DNA of 64,000 bases, taken from contig JACKKB010000010.1 in the NCBI GenBank assembly GCA_020637635.1, forward strand, positions 62,001 through 126,000, written 5' to 3'. Below are positions 1 to 8,794 of this stretch, piece after piece. Each line of letters opens with the position of its first letter. Positions within the stretch are counted from its first letter, which is position 1. Made by a program: the position numbers and the translations under genes. This DNA comes from Albidovulum sp. (GTDB lineage Bacteria; Pseudomonadota; Alphaproteobacteria; Rhodobacterales; Rhodobacteraceae). The notes under the pieces are model-generated. The model saw only the letters and a program-made list of their open reading frames with translations, searched no databases and was not told the origin of the DNA.

Positions 1-1
1 C

Positions 2-466
2 GTGTCGCACATCCTGTGCGCCTGCGACCCGCGAGACGATGAGGAGCGCGCTTCGGCCGAGGCGCGCGCCGTCGCGCTGCTGGCGCGGCTCGACGGGGAC
101 GCCAGGGGGTTCGCCGCCGCCGCCCGCGAAAGCGATTGCGGCTCCAAGACCTCGGGCGGCCATCTCGGTCAGCTTGGCCCCGGCGACACCGTGCCGGAAT
201 TCGAGGCGGCGCTGCGGACCCTGCCCGAGGAAGGCATGACACCCGCGCCCGTTCTGTCGCGGCATGGCTGGCACATCATCCGGCTGAACGCCACCGCCCC
301 CGGGCAGGTGCTGCCCTATGAAACCGCCCGCGACAAGATCGCGCAGGCGTTGGAAAAGGCCGCCTGGGCCGAGGCGTCGCGGGCCTTCGTGGAAAGCCTT
401 GCAAGCCGGTCGAGCATCGCCGGCGCCAGCCTGGAGCCGATCCGAACGACGCAAAAGGCCCCCTGA
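2..466 (+). CDS. PpiC/parvulin-type peptidyl-prolyl cis-trans isomerase (5'-truncated by window edge)
   Basis: The visible part is the C-terminal half of a parvulin-type prolyl isomerase, which catalyses cis-trans isomerisation of X-Pro bonds and assists protein folding, usually in the envelope. The rotamase core is seen as a Ser-His-Ile-Leu start strand, a DCGSKTSGGHLGQLGPGDTV-type segment, an EFEAAL helix and a closing SRHGWHIIRL strand. An alpha-helical tail of about 45 residues follows. The frame is open to the first base, so the true start lies upstream. Family members of this kind are often the last gene of respiratory nitrate reductase operons; that link is only an inference here because the upstream genes are not visible. 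Confidence 0.85.
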   Translation: MSHILCACDPRDDEERASAEARAVALLARLDGDARGFAAAARESDCGSKTSGGHLGQLGPGDTVPEFEAALRTLPEEGMTPAPVLSRHGWHIIRLNATAPGQVLPYETARDKIAQALEKAAWAEASRAFVESLASRSSIAGASLEPIRTTQKAP

Positions 467-796
467 TGCCGGCGTCGGAGCCTCTTCGGCGTGGCGGCGG
501 CGGGAGGCCGGCAAGCGCGCGCCGGCCTGCAAGCCTTCCCCCGGATCTCGCCGGCGACAAGCATCCGTGCGACGCGATGGGTGAGCTGATCCCGCTTCCC
601 GACTGGCGCTTCGCTGCGCAAGATGCGATCAAGGGCGCCATCGGCCGGACCCGAACCGACCTGCGGGAGGCGCCGCCACGGCTGCCGCAACCGCGTGCGA
701 TGCGGGCTGCCTGGCTTCATGGCGGGGCCGGCCTGAAAGGGCTGTGAAAGCACATGCGAACAGGTCCCGGACTGCCGGAATGAGCGGAGACGACAC
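467..796. other. Intergenic stretch without recognised gene
   Basis: This 330-base gap lies between the prolyl isomerase and the carbonic anhydrase. Open frames exist on both strands because stop codons are rare in this GC-rich DNA, but none gives a recognisable protein or has a good ribosome-binding site. The last bases hold a GGAGA element placed to serve the carbonic anhydrase start at 797. Confidence 0.5.
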
Positions 797-1429
797 ATGC
801 TGAATGATCTCTTGGCCCGCAACCTGGCCTGGTCGACACAACGCCACGCCGAGGAGCCGGAGTATTTCACCCGTCTTGCCGCCCTTCAGGCACCCGAGTT
901 CTTCTGGATCGGCTGTTCGGACAGCCGGGTTCCGGCCAACGTGATCGCGGGGCTCGATCCGGGCGAGGTCTTCGTGCATCGCAACGTCGCCAACATCGTT
1001 CACTCCTCGGACATGAACCTGCTGTCGTCGCTGGAATTCGCCGTCGATGTTCTGCAGGTGCGCGAGATCATCGTCTGCGGCCACTATGGCTGCGGCGGGG
1101 TAAGGGCCGCGACCGATGACCTGTCCCATAGTCTGGCCGATCACTGGCTGGAGCCGATCCGGCGCCTCGCCCGCGCCTTCGCGGTCGATCTGGGGCGCGA
1201 ATCCGACATCGAGGCGCAACGCGACCGTCTGGCCGAACTGAACGTGGTCGAGGGTGTCCGGCGCGTGTGCGAGACGCCGATCTTGCAAAGGGCGTGGACG
1301 CGCGGCGCCGATGTCAGGGTGCACGGCCTGATCTATGGCCTGAAGGACGGGCGCCTGCGCGACCTCGATTGCAGCATCGGACCGGGGCATTTCCAGACCG
1401 GGCAATCCTTGCAGGAGGCCGCAAGATGA
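797..1429 (+). CDS. Beta-class carbonic anhydrase
   Basis: A zinc enzyme that interconverts CO2 and bicarbonate in the cytoplasm. The product is 210 residues, the usual size for the beta class. The zinc and catalytic set is complete: Cys40-x-Asp42-x-Arg44 in GCSDSRVPA, and His96-x-x-Cys99 in CGHYGCGG. The HRNVANIV strand after the first motif is also typical. A GGAGA sequence precedes the ATG at 797. The DUF2478 gene follows 121 bases downstream on the same strand. No promoter was identified. Identification of the family is secure; which of the cellular carbonic anhydrases this is (Can or CynT type) cannot be told. Confidence 0.95.
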   Translation: MLNDLLARNLAWSTQRHAEEPEYFTRLAALQAPEFFWIGCSDSRVPANVIAGLDPGEVFVHRNVANIVHSSDMNLLSSLEFAVDVLQVREIIVCGHYGCGGVRAATDDLSHSLADHWLEPIRRLARAFAVDLGRESDIEAQRDRLAELNVVEGVRRVCETPILQRAWTRGADVRVHGLIYGLKDGRLRDLDCSIGPGHFQTGQSLQEAAR

Positions 1430-1550
1430 TGATCCGCAAGGCCGTCGCATCCCTTGGCGGACGGGCGGACGACACCGCCCGCAAGGGTCGCCATCCCGTG
1501 GGTGCGCCGGACGGGTTCCGGTCTTTCCGCCGGGGCCGAGGAGACCGGAG

Positions 1551-2072
1551 ATGACGCTGGCCTATACGATGGCGCCGGGGCGCGGCGACACCGATCTGGT
1601 TCTCGAGCGGCTGGCGAGCGACCTTGCGGCGCGCGGCCTGAAATGCCGCGGCACCGTCCAGATCAACACCGCGCGCGCCGATGCCGGCCCCTGCGACATG
1701 GACGTGCGGGTGTTGCCCGACGGTCCCGTCCTGCGGATCAGCCAGGATCTCGGGCCGCAGGCGCGGGGTTGCCGCCTAGACCCCGCCGCTCTTGAAACGG
1801 CGGTCGGGCTTGTCGCGGCAAGTCTCCCGTCGGGTGCGGACCTGCTGATCATCAACAAGTTCGGCAAGCACGAGGCCGAGGGGCGGGGTTTTCGCGACGT
1901 GATCGCCGGGGCCGTCGCGATGGATGTGCCGGTCCTGGTCGGGCTCAACGAGATCAACCGGGGTGCCTTCGAGCATTTCGCGGGAGGTTTGGCCGTCCGG
2001 CTGTCCCCGGATATCGGGACGCTGATGGCCTGGGCGGAGAGCGTGACCGCGATCCCGGCAGAGGCGAGCTGA
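1551..2072 (+). CDS. DUF2478 family protein (THEP1-like nucleotide-binding fold)
   Basis: A 173-residue protein matching the DUF2478 family as far as can be judged by eye. It has an N-terminal MTLAYTMAPGRGDTD segment in the position of a P-loop, a central LLIINKFGKHEAEGRGF motif, and a VLVGLNEINRGAFEHF strand-helix near the C terminus. The family is thought to resemble NTPase THEP1 folds and is often found near molybdenum-cofactor or molybdate genes. No function is proven. It lies 121 bases after the carbonic anhydrase and could be read with it. The glycines here do not form a textbook GxxxxGK[ST], so nucleotide hydrolysis should not be assumed. Confidence 0.6.
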   Translation: MTLAYTMAPGRGDTDLVLERLASDLAARGLKCRGTVQINTARADAGPCDMDVRVLPDGPVLRISQDLGPQARGCRLDPAALETAVGLVAASLPSGADLLIINKFGKHEAEGRGFRDVIAGAVAMDVPVLVGLNEINRGAFEHFAGGLAVRLSPDIGTLMAWAESVTAIPAEAS

Positions 2073-2452
2073 AGAGATCGCGCCCGGCTGCGAGGTCAAA
2101 GGCGCCTGCGCGCCTGTCGTGGTCGCTCGGGCCCGACGCCTGCCGCAGGGCGTCATCCGCTCCGGGCCCTTGAGTGGCTGACGCATGCCCGCGCTGCGAC
2201 GGAAACCGTTTCCCCGACGGGCAGAACGCTCGACCCGGTCCCACGCCGCGCGCCCCGGCAACGGATGCGGCAGACATGCGCCGCCGGCAGGCGCCAGCGA
2301 GCGACCGCCATGAGCGAGACGCGGTCGGCCTTCCCGCGCCGGTCCCGCGGCCCCCGCGCCGCCGCTCAGGCCGGCCGGCCCCGGCGTGGCAGGGCGAAAC
2401 GGGGCCCGCGAAGCTGCGGTCCGGGCCTCGTCCGGCCTGTCCCGACGCTCGC
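2073..2452. other. Convergent intergenic region, no recognised gene
   Basis: This 380-base stretch lies between the 3' ends of the DUF2478 gene (plus strand) and the D-amino acid dehydrogenase (minus strand). It is very GC-rich, with several open but unrecognisable frames on both strands. Only small GC hairpins were seen, such as GGCGC-CTGC-GCGCC near 2100. Nothing else can be supported. Confidence 0.5.
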
Positions 2453-3679
2453 TCAGCTTCCTTCCGACACGGCATGCAACAGCCGTTCGGCAGATCCGAA
2501 GGCCAGCGTCCAGCCGAGCGAGCCATGGCCGGCATTCACGAACAGGTTGGCGCCTGTCGCGCGCCCGATCATCGGAAGGTCATCGGGTGTTTGCGGGCGT
2601 GCGCCGATCCAGGTCTCGGGGTCGTCCTGAAAGCGGGCGGCTTGCGGCATCAGCGCCTCGGCCTTCGACCTCAGCGTCCGAACCTCGCCGGCGTCGATGC
2701 TGAGGTTGTCCGAGAACATCGCGCCCCCGGCGACACGCAGCCGGTTGCCCAACCGGGCGATCACGAAGCGCCCGCCCGCATCGGTGACGCTGAGGTCGGG
2801 CGGGTTCGGGCCGACCGGATAGGTCAGCGACAGCCCAAGAACGCCGACCATCGGTTTGCGCCCGGCAAAGCGACGCGGCAGAAGCGCCCCTGCGGCCATT
2901 CCGGCGGTGATCACGAACACATCCCCGCCGATGACGTGATCGCCGCAGCGCAGGCCGGCGATCCGCCCGTTCGCACCCTCCAGCCCGGTCACGGCGGTGT
3001 TGAAGAGGATCGTCCCGCCGAGCTTCACCTGGAGGATGCGCGCCAGTTCCCGGCAGCACAGGTGACAGTCGCCGACCTCGGCGTCGGGCAGGTAGACCGC
3101 GCCCGCGATCGGCCGCGTGGTCCGGGCGAGGGCGGGTTCGAGGTCGAAGCACGCCTCGGGCGGCACGATCTCGTGGCGCCCGCCGAACTGCCCCTGAAAC
3201 GCGGCGGCCCGCGCCGCGGCCTCCAGCCCCTTCGGCGTCGCGTAGGTGACAAGCTTGCCCGGCCGGCGCCAGTCGAAGGCGATCTCGTGGCGGGTGCGGA
3301 AGGCATCGAACGCCTCGCGCGAGAGATGCGCCAGCGCCAGCATGCTTTCGGTATTGCGCTGCCAGCGCGCCCGGGACGATTGGCCGAGGAAACGCACGGC
3401 CCAGGGCCAGCGCGACGGATGGGCCAGCCCCCGCAGCCTGATCCCCTGCGCGGGGTCGAGCAGGCTCTGCGGCAGCGCGCGCAGGAATGCCGGCGAGCCC
3501 ATGGCGCTGATCCTGTCGAAGAGCAGCTGCCCGCCGTTGCCCTGGCTCGAGCCCGCGCCGGGCCTGCCGTTGCGTTCGATCACCGTCACCTCATACCCGC
3601 TTTCGGCAAGCCGGCAGGCCGTGGCAAGGCCGATGATCCCGGCACCGACGACGACGGCCCTGGTCGCGGAATGTGGCAT
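2453..3679 (-). CDS. FAD-dependent D-amino acid dehydrogenase (DadA family)
   Basis: A flavoprotein of 408 residues in the DAO/DadA family, which oxidises D-amino acids (or related amino acids such as glycine) to 2-oxo acids and passes electrons to the respiratory chain. The N terminus has the dinucleotide-binding motif GAGIIG at residues 12-17, followed by the E-rich second strand (VTVIERNGRPGAGSS). The C terminus carries the family motif WIGARPQTPDDLPMIG and a GHGSLGWTLAFGSAE segment that closes the FAD site. It starts 26 bases after the LysR gene ends, so the two probably form one minus-strand transcript. Their joint divergence from the Pot-type importer suggests the substrate is linked to the solute imported there; this is inference. 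Confidence 0.88.
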   Translation of the reverse strand: MPHSATRAVVVGAGIIGLATACRLAESGYEVTVIERNGRPGAGSSQGNGGQLLFDRISAMGSPAFLRALPQSLLDPAQGIRLRGLAHPSRWPWAVRFLGQSSRARWQRNTESMLALAHLSREAFDAFRTRHEIAFDWRRPGKLVTYATPKGLEAAARAAAFQGQFGGRHEIVPPEACFDLEPALARTTRPIAGAVYLPDAEVGDCHLCCRELARILQVKLGGTILFNTAVTGLEGANGRIAGLRCGDHVIGGDVFVITAGMAAGALLPRRFAGRKPMVGVLGLSLTYPVGPNPPDLSVTDAGGRFVIARLGNRLRVAGGAMFSDNLSIDAGEVRTLRSKAEALMPQAARFQDDPETWIGARPQTPDDLPMIGRATGANLFVNAGHGSLGWTLAFGSAERLLHAVSEGS

Positions 3680-3704
3680 GCGGGTCTCCCTCCGGCCGAC
3701 GGGT

Positions 3705-4661
3705 TCAGGCGTAGATGCGCTGGTCCATCGGTGTCTTGCGGATCAAGGCCCTGAGGGCCTCGATGAAGATCGTCTCGGCCCGGTTGAGCCGCTTTCGCGG
3801 GTTGGTCACCAGGAAGATGTCGACCATCGGCGGATCCTCATAGGGCGGCAAGCGCCACAGGCGGCCGTCTTCGACATCGCGCTTGGCAACGTGCACCGGC
3901 AAGGGTCCGATGCCAAGCCCGCAGAAGATCATCCGCGTCAGTTCCTCCAGATGCGAGGACCGGCCGACGATCCGCTGCGAAAGCTCGTTCTGCTGACGCA
4001 GGAGAGCCACCGGGCGCAGCGCATCGTTCAGGTCGTCGGTGTCGAACGACACCGCATCCTGTCCGCGCAGGTCGCCGAGCGCCAGGCCGGACTTGCCGAA
4101 CAGCGGATGCGGCGGGCCGCAGTAGAAGCCGAAGAACTCCCGATAGATCATCTCGTATTCCAGATCGGGCAGGGGGCGGCTTACCAGGCAGATGCCAAGG
4201 CTGGCGGACTTGTCCTGGACCTGGTTCGCGACCTCGGCGCTGGGTGCGGTCCTGATCACATAGCTCACCTTGGGGCGTGCCTGGTAGCTCAACGTCAGCA
4301 GTTGATCGAGCAGGGGGGTGACCACGTGGCTGGCCAGGCAGATCGTGATATTGCCGGAGATCTCTTCGGAGCTGGAGGTGACGATCTCTTGCAGATGCGA
4401 GATTCCGGCATAGATTTCAGAGCATTCGGCATAGAGCCTGCGGCCCTGGGCGGTCAGTTGAAAGGTGCCGTGCCCGCGCTCGATGACCTTGCAGCCGAGT
4501 TCGCTCTCAAGCCGCTGGAGCGCCAGGCTGACGGCAGGCTGGCCGCGCAGCAAGCGGTTCGCCGCGCGCGAGATGCTGCCTTCCTCGACGATGATGACGA
4601 AGGTGCGCAGCAGGTTCCAGTCGAGGTTGGAGACGAAGCGGCTGGGGGATTGCTTTGGCAT
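3705..4661 (-). CDS. LysR-family transcriptional regulator
   Basis: A 318-residue LysR-type regulator. The N-terminal winged helix-turn-helix (about residues 14-72) reads as DWNLLRTFVIIVEEGSIS, then RAANRLLRGQPAVSLALQR, typical of the family. The rest is the periplasmic-binding-like effector domain. It begins eight bases from a 28-base dyad (4669-4696) that also lies upstream of the divergent transporter operon. Autoregulation and control of the transporter operon are therefore likely. The effector is unknown; the neighbouring importer and aminotransferase suggest an amine or amino acid. The downstream partner is the DadA-like gene. Confidence 0.93.
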   Translation of the reverse strand: MPKQSPSRFVSNLDWNLLRTFVIIVEEGSISRAANRLLRGQPAVSLALQRLESELGCKVIERGHGTFQLTAQGRRLYAECSEIYAGISHLQEIVTSSSEEISGNITICLASHVVTPLLDQLLTLSYQARPKVSYVIRTAPSAEVANQVQDKSASLGICLVSRPLPDLEYEMIYREFFGFYCGPPHPLFGKSGLALGDLRGQDAVSFDTDDLNDALRPVALLRQQNELSQRIVGRSSHLEELTRMIFCGLGIGPLPVHVAKRDVEDGRLWRLPPYEDPPMVDIFLVTNPRKRLNRAETIFIEALRALIRKTPMDQRIYA

Positions 4662-4668
4662 TAGCTGG

Positions 4669-4696
4669 ATTGATGATCTTTATTCAGATTATCAAT
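4669..4696. promoter_or_regulatory. Dyad between divergent LysR gene and Pot-type operon (probable LysR operator)
   Basis: Ten-base arms ATTGATGATC and GATTATCAAT are inverted repeats with one mismatch around an 8-base centre. The dyad sits in a small AT-rich island in otherwise GC-rich DNA, eight bases from the LysR start and about 70 bases before the importer's first gene. That is where LysR-family proteins usually bind. Binding itself is inferred. Confidence 0.6.
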
Positions 4697-4763
4697 TGTA
4701 ATGATCCAGCGACGAAGTGCAACACTGTGCCGAGCCTGGCGGCAGTGGAGACGAACCCAGACG

Positions 4764-5636
4764 ATGGCCGACGCAGATGCAGCCCTTGACCGGCGTCCCT
4801 GGTTCCTTCTGGCGCCCGCCCTGCTGGCAATTGCCTTTCTCGTCATCGTCCCGATGTCGTTCATCCTCGTCTATTCCTTCTACGAGAATGTCGATCTGGC
4901 GGTCGACAAGGTGGCGTTCCAGTTCTCGAACTGGCAGGCGCTCTTTCACGACAGCTACTACCGCGTGGCGATCTGGAAGACGCTGCGCCTTTCGGTGATC
5001 GTCACCATGCTTGCGGCCGTCCTTGGCTACATCCCGGCCTATTTCATCGCCATGACGACCTTTCGCCACCGCTGGCTGCTGCTGCTGCTGCTGATCCTGC
5101 CGTTCTGGGTCAGCTTCATCATCCGGACGATGAGCTGGATCCACATTCTCGGCAACGAGGGCGCGCTGAACGGCATCCTGATGTGGCTGGGCCTGATCCA
5201 GGCGCCCTTGCAGATGATGTACCAGGAAGGAACCGTCATCATCGGCTTTCTGCACGTCTTCCTGCCCTACATGATCCTGAACGTCTATGTCAGCCTCGAA
5301 GGCATCGACAGGAACCTGGAACCGGCGGCGCGCACGCTCGGGGCGACGCCCTGGCAGGCGTTCCGCGAGGTGACGCTGCCCCTGTCGATGCCGGGTCTCG
5401 CCGCAGGCTGCCTGCTGGTGTTCGTGCTGACCGGGGGCAGCTATGTCACCCCGCTGATCCTTGGCGGTCCGCGCGATTTCCTCTTCGGCAACCTGATCCA
5501 CGATGCGGTCGTCAGCGAACTGAACTGGCCGATGGGGGCGACCCTGTCCTTCACGCTTCTGGTGCTGCTGGGGCTGGTCGTGGTCGCCTACAGCCGCGTG
5601 ATGGGGCTCAACCAGCTTTCAAAAGCCTTCAGGTAG
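4764..5636 (+). CDS. ABC transporter permease, PotB-type (spermidine/putrescine-like)
   Basis: A 290-residue inner-membrane permease of the PotB/PotH class, with six predicted hydrophobic helices. The EAA loop that contacts the ATPase lies at about residues 186-205 (AARTLGATPWQAFREVTLPL). The ATG at 4764 is chosen rather than an in-frame ATG at 4701. It places the charged leader MADADAALDRRPW directly before the first helix, and the earlier start would add an arginine-rich stretch unlike the family. It is the first gene of a run of importer and catabolic genes and is followed nine bases later by the PotC-type permease. The substrate is not identifiable from the permease. Confidence 0.9.
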   Translation: MADADAALDRRPWFLLAPALLAIAFLVIVPMSFILVYSFYENVDLAVDKVAFQFSNWQALFHDSYYRVAIWKTLRLSVIVTMLAAVLGYIPAYFIAMTTFRHRWLLLLLLILPFWVSFIIRTMSWIHILGNEGALNGILMWLGLIQAPLQMMYQEGTVIIGFLHVFLPYMILNVYVSLEGIDRNLEPAARTLGATPWQAFREVTLPLSMPGLAAGCLLVFVLTGGSYVTPLILGGPRDFLFGNLIHDAVVSELNWPMGATLSFTLLVLLGLVVVAYSRVMGLNQLSKAFR

Positions 5637-5645
5637 GGGACCGGA

Positions 5646-6431
5646 ATGCGCGCCTGGAGCTTGATCCGCTTCTATACCATCCTGGTCTACATCTTCATGT
5701 TCGCGCCGATCGCGGTCGTGATGGTTCTGGCCTTCAACAGCTCGCAATTCGGCGGCTTCCCGATCGAGGGATTCAGCCTGCGCTGGTTCTACAGGCTGGC
5801 CGAGAACGAGGCGATCATGCGGGCGCTCAAGACCTCGCTCGGGCTGGGCCTCCTGACGGCGGTGATCTCGACGACGATCGGGATCCTGGCGGCGCTGGCG
5901 CTGGTGCGCTACCAGTTCCGCGGCAAGGATTTCATCACCACGCTCCTGATCTCGCCGGTGCTGGTGCCCGAGACCGTGCTTGCGGTCGGGCTGCTGATCT
6001 TCCTGCGCTGGCTGCACATGCCGCGTTCGTTCCTCTTGCTGCTGCTGGGCCATTCGATCATCGCGCTTCCCTTCGTGGTGCTGGTCGTTCAGGCGCGGCT
6101 GGTCGGCATCAAGAAGGAATACGAAGAGGCCGCGCGCAGTCTCGGCGCCAATCCGCTTCAGACATTCCTCGGCGTGACCCTGCCGCTGCTGGCCCCGGCG
6201 GTCTTTGCCGGGGCGATCTTCGCCTTCACGATTTCGTTCGACAACATCACCGCCACGCTCTTCTGGCGTCCGTCCGGAATGGAAACCGTCCCGACCCAGA
6301 TTTTCGGCATGTTGCGCAACTCCGTCAGCCCGGAGATCAACGCGCTCGGCTTCGTGATGATCGTCATCACCGTCGGCGTGCCGCTCCTTGCCGGCGGGGC
6401 GGCGCGGTACTTTGCCCGCAAGAGAACCTGA
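5646..6431 (+). CDS. ABC transporter permease, PotC-type
   Basis: The second permease of the first Pot-type importer, 261 residues with six hydrophobic segments. The EAA loop is at about residues 158-180 (YEEAARSLGANPLQTFLGVT), and the family hallmark SFDNITATLFW segment follows. The start is preceded by AGGGGACCGGA. It pairs with the PotB-type protein encoded just upstream to form the membrane channel. The next gene, encoding the binding protein, starts 40 bases later. Family assignment is firm; the substrate is inferred only as a cationic amine or amino-acid-like solute. Confidence 0.9.
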   Translation: MRAWSLIRFYTILVYIFMFAPIAVVMVLAFNSSQFGGFPIEGFSLRWFYRLAENEAIMRALKTSLGLGLLTAVISTTIGILAALALVRYQFRGKDFITTLLISPVLVPETVLAVGLLIFLRWLHMPRSFLLLLLGHSIIALPFVVLVVQARLVGIKKEYEEAARSLGANPLQTFLGVTLPLLAPAVFAGAIFAFTISFDNITATLFWRPSGMETVPTQIFGMLRNSVSPEINALGFVMIVITVGVPLLAGGAARYFARKRT

Positions 6432-6471
6432 CAGAACCAGAGATCCCGAAGACCCAACCTGGAGAGACGAC

Positions 6472-7635
6472 ATGAAAAAGATGGACAGCACGAAACGCTA
6501 CGAAATCCTGCGCGAGCGGATGGGCAATGGCGATGTGGACCGGCGGACCTTTATGGGGCTGATGGGGGCCGCGGGCATCACCGCCGGCGTCAGCGGCGGG
6601 GTCATGGTCGGCATGGCGCGCCAGGCGCGCGCGGCCGGAACCTCGCTCTACTTCGAAGGCTGGGGCGGGGTGGTCAGCGAGGCGCTGCGCAAGCATGCCT
6701 TCGATCCCTATGAGGCGGCTTCCGGCAACACCGTCATCGATTCGACCTTCGGCGGCGAGGGCGAGGTGCTGACCAAGATCAAGGCCGCCGGCAACACCGA
6801 CGGCCACAACATCCTGCATTCCTCTGGCGTCAGCTGGTACAAGCGCTGGGTCGATGCCGGCTATGGCAGCGAGCTGAACGAGGCGAACATTCCGAACCTC
6901 GCCAATGTCATGGATGCCATCATCAAGCCGTTCCGCAAGATCACGCCGGACAGCCTTTCCGCCGTGCCCTATGACTATGGCACCACGGGTATCGCCTACA
7001 ACACCAAACATGTCACCAAGGAAGAGGCCGAGGCGCTGGGGGCCAATCTGCTCCTGAAGAAAGAGCTGAAGGGCAAGATCGGCGGCTGGGGCGACGCGGC
7101 CAACCGGGCGTGGTATGGCGCGCTGCAATCCGATCAGGACCCCAACAACATCACCGACTGGGATGCGGTCTGGGACAAGGTGCGCGAAAGCCGCGATCTG
7201 GTGCTGAAGTACTGGAGCTCGGGCGCCGAGCTCATGGACCTGCTGGCGAAGGAGGAAATCTACGTGACCGAAGCCTGGTCGGGCCGCGTCGCGGCGCTGC
7301 AGGATCAGGGCCATCCGATCGGCTACATCGACCCCAAGAACGGTCTTGCCTGGATGGAAAGCATGTTCGTCCTCAAGGGTTCGCCGATGGCCGAGGCGGA
7401 AGAGCTGCTGAACTTCATGCTCGACCCCGCGACCTCCCTCGCGGTGGCCGAAGGGCAGAAATACCCCTCGTCGCTCGACCCCAACAAGGTGGCGATGACC
7501 GACATGATCAAGGCTCTGCCGGCCTACGATGCGACCGGCACCCTGTCCAATCTGGTCTTCCGCGACCCGGTCGTGTGGAACCCGCTCGAAAAGGACTACA
7601 CCGCCGCCTGGAACCGCATCGCCAAGGGCGGCTGA
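6472..7635 (+). CDS. PotD-like periplasmic solute-binding protein with Tat signal
   Basis: A 387-residue extracytoplasmic binding protein of the PotD/PotF type. The start at 6472 is preceded by GGAGAG. It gives a long n-region with a twin-arginine motif (DRRTFMGLMGAAG, about residues 24-36), a hydrophobic stretch and an ARAAG cleavage region near residue 50, so export by the Tat system is expected. Longer in-frame starts from 6388 overlap the permease gene and would bury the signal. The mature part has the family pattern SLYFEGWGGVVSEAL, then PYDYGTTGIAYN, then a VTEAWSGRVAALQ segment. It lies between the permeases and the ATPase and is followed by a strong hairpin. The ligand is unknown. Confidence 0.88.
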   Translation: MKKMDSTKRYEILRERMGNGDVDRRTFMGLMGAAGITAGVSGGVMVGMARQARAAGTSLYFEGWGGVVSEALRKHAFDPYEAASGNTVIDSTFGGEGEVLTKIKAAGNTDGHNILHSSGVSWYKRWVDAGYGSELNEANIPNLANVMDAIIKPFRKITPDSLSAVPYDYGTTGIAYNTKHVTKEEAEALGANLLLKKELKGKIGGWGDAANRAWYGALQSDQDPNNITDWDAVWDKVRESRDLVLKYWSSGAELMDLLAKEEIYVTEAWSGRVAALQDQGHPIGYIDPKNGLAWMESMFVLKGSPMAEAEELLNFMLDPATSLAVAEGQKYPSSLDPNKVAMTDMIKALPAYDATGTLSNLVFRDPVVWNPLEKDYTAAWNRIAKGG

Positions 7636-7650
7636 GGCCGGCATGTCATC

Positions 7651-7679
7651 GCTGCGGGCCGCCCGGCGCGGCCCGCAGC
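7651..7679 (+). terminator. Intercistronic hairpin after first binding-protein gene
   Basis: A perfect 11-base stem (GCTGCGGGCCG with CGGCCCGCAGC) around a 7-base loop lies 16 bases after the binding-protein stop codon and before the ATPase gene. There is no U-run. It may act as partial terminator or 3' mRNA stabiliser rather than a full stop. Three other binding-protein genes in the window have an equivalent hairpin. Confidence 0.6.
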
Positions 7680-7710
7680 CTCAATCGAAGGCGAGGGCGG
7701 GACCGGTTTC

Positions 7711-8790
7711 ATGGCGGGCGTAGAACTCAAGAACGTTGAAAAGTCCTTTGGCGCGGTCACGGCCGTCAAGGGGCTCGACATCACCTTCGAGGAAGGGTCC
7801 TTCACGACCCTGCTCGGGCCCTCCGGCTGCGGCAAGACCACGATCCTGAGGATGGTCGCGGGGCTCGAGGCGCCGACGGCCGGTGACATACTCGTCGGCG
7901 GCACGCGCATCAACGATGTCCCGATCCACAAGCGCAACCTCGGTCTGGTGTTTCAGAACTACGCCCTCTTTCCGCATCGCACCATCGGGCAGAACATCGC
8001 CTTCGGGCTGAAATACCGTGGCGTTTCGGGGTCGGATGCCGCCGCCAAGGTCAAGGCCGCGCTCGACATCGTGCGCCTGCCCGGCGTCGAGGACCGCTAT
8101 CCCGCCCAGTTGTCGGGAGGCCAGCAGCAGCGCATCGCCCTCGCCCGCGCGATCGTCATCGAGCCTGACGTGCTGCTCCTGGACGAGCCGCTCTCGGCGC
8201 TTGACGCCAACCTGCGCGAGGAAATGCGCGTCGAGCTGAAGGCGATCCAGCACCGTATCGGCGTCACCTCGATCTTCGTGACCCACGACCAGTCCGAGGC
8301 ACTGGCGATGTCGGACAAGATCATCGTGATGAGTGCCGGCAAGGTCCAGCAGGTCGGCGCGCCCGAAGAGGTCTACAACAGCCCGGCCAACGAGTTCGTC
8401 GCCAACTTCCTCGGTGCCTCGAACATTCTCGACGTGCGCGTCGCCGGTTCGGATCGCGACGCCATCGGGCTGGAGGTGCCGCATTTCGGCGTCATTTCCG
8501 TGCCGCGCGCGCGCGCCGCCGGTCTCGGCGACGCGAAGTCCGGCCGGCTGGTGATCCGCGCCGAGAAGCTGAAGCTTCTGCCGGCGGGCGATGCCGGGGC
8601 AGGGGTCCTGGCGCAGGGGGTGGTGCGGGCGGTCGATTATCAGGGCCAGATCGCGCGCTACTTCGTCCAGGTCGGCGATATGGAGCTGCAGATCATGAAC
8701 ATGATCGACGGGCGCCCCTTCAGCGCCGGCGACGCGACGACCGTGGCGATCGACCCCAGGGATTGCTCGGTGCTGCCGGCGGACGGTTGA
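7711..8790 (+). CDS. ABC transporter ATP-binding protein, PotA-type
   Basis: The ATPase of the first Pot-type importer, 359 residues. Walker A is GPSGCGKTT at residues 36-44, the signature LSGGQQQR starts near residue 134, and Walker B LLLDEP is near residue 154. An H-loop THDQSEA follows. The C-terminal 120 residues form the TOBE-type regulatory region found in PotA and FbpC. It follows the binding-protein gene after a hairpin and stops four bases before the aminotransferase start. The whole transporter therefore seems transcribed with the downstream enzymes. Confidence 0.93.
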   Translation: MAGVELKNVEKSFGAVTAVKGLDITFEEGSFTTLLGPSGCGKTTILRMVAGLEAPTAGDILVGGTRINDVPIHKRNLGLVFQNYALFPHRTIGQNIAFGLKYRGVSGSDAAAKVKAALDIVRLPGVEDRYPAQLSGGQQQRIALARAIVIEPDVLLLDEPLSALDANLREEMRVELKAIQHRIGVTSIFVTHDQSEALAMSDKIIVMSAGKVQQVGAPEEVYNSPANEFVANFLGASNILDVRVAGSDRDAIGLEVPHFGVISVPRARAAGLGDAKSGRLVIRAEKLKLLPAGDAGAGVLAQGVVRAVDYQGQIARYFVQVGDMELQIMNMIDGRPFSAGDATTVAIDPRDCSVLPADG

Positions 8791-8794
8791 GACA

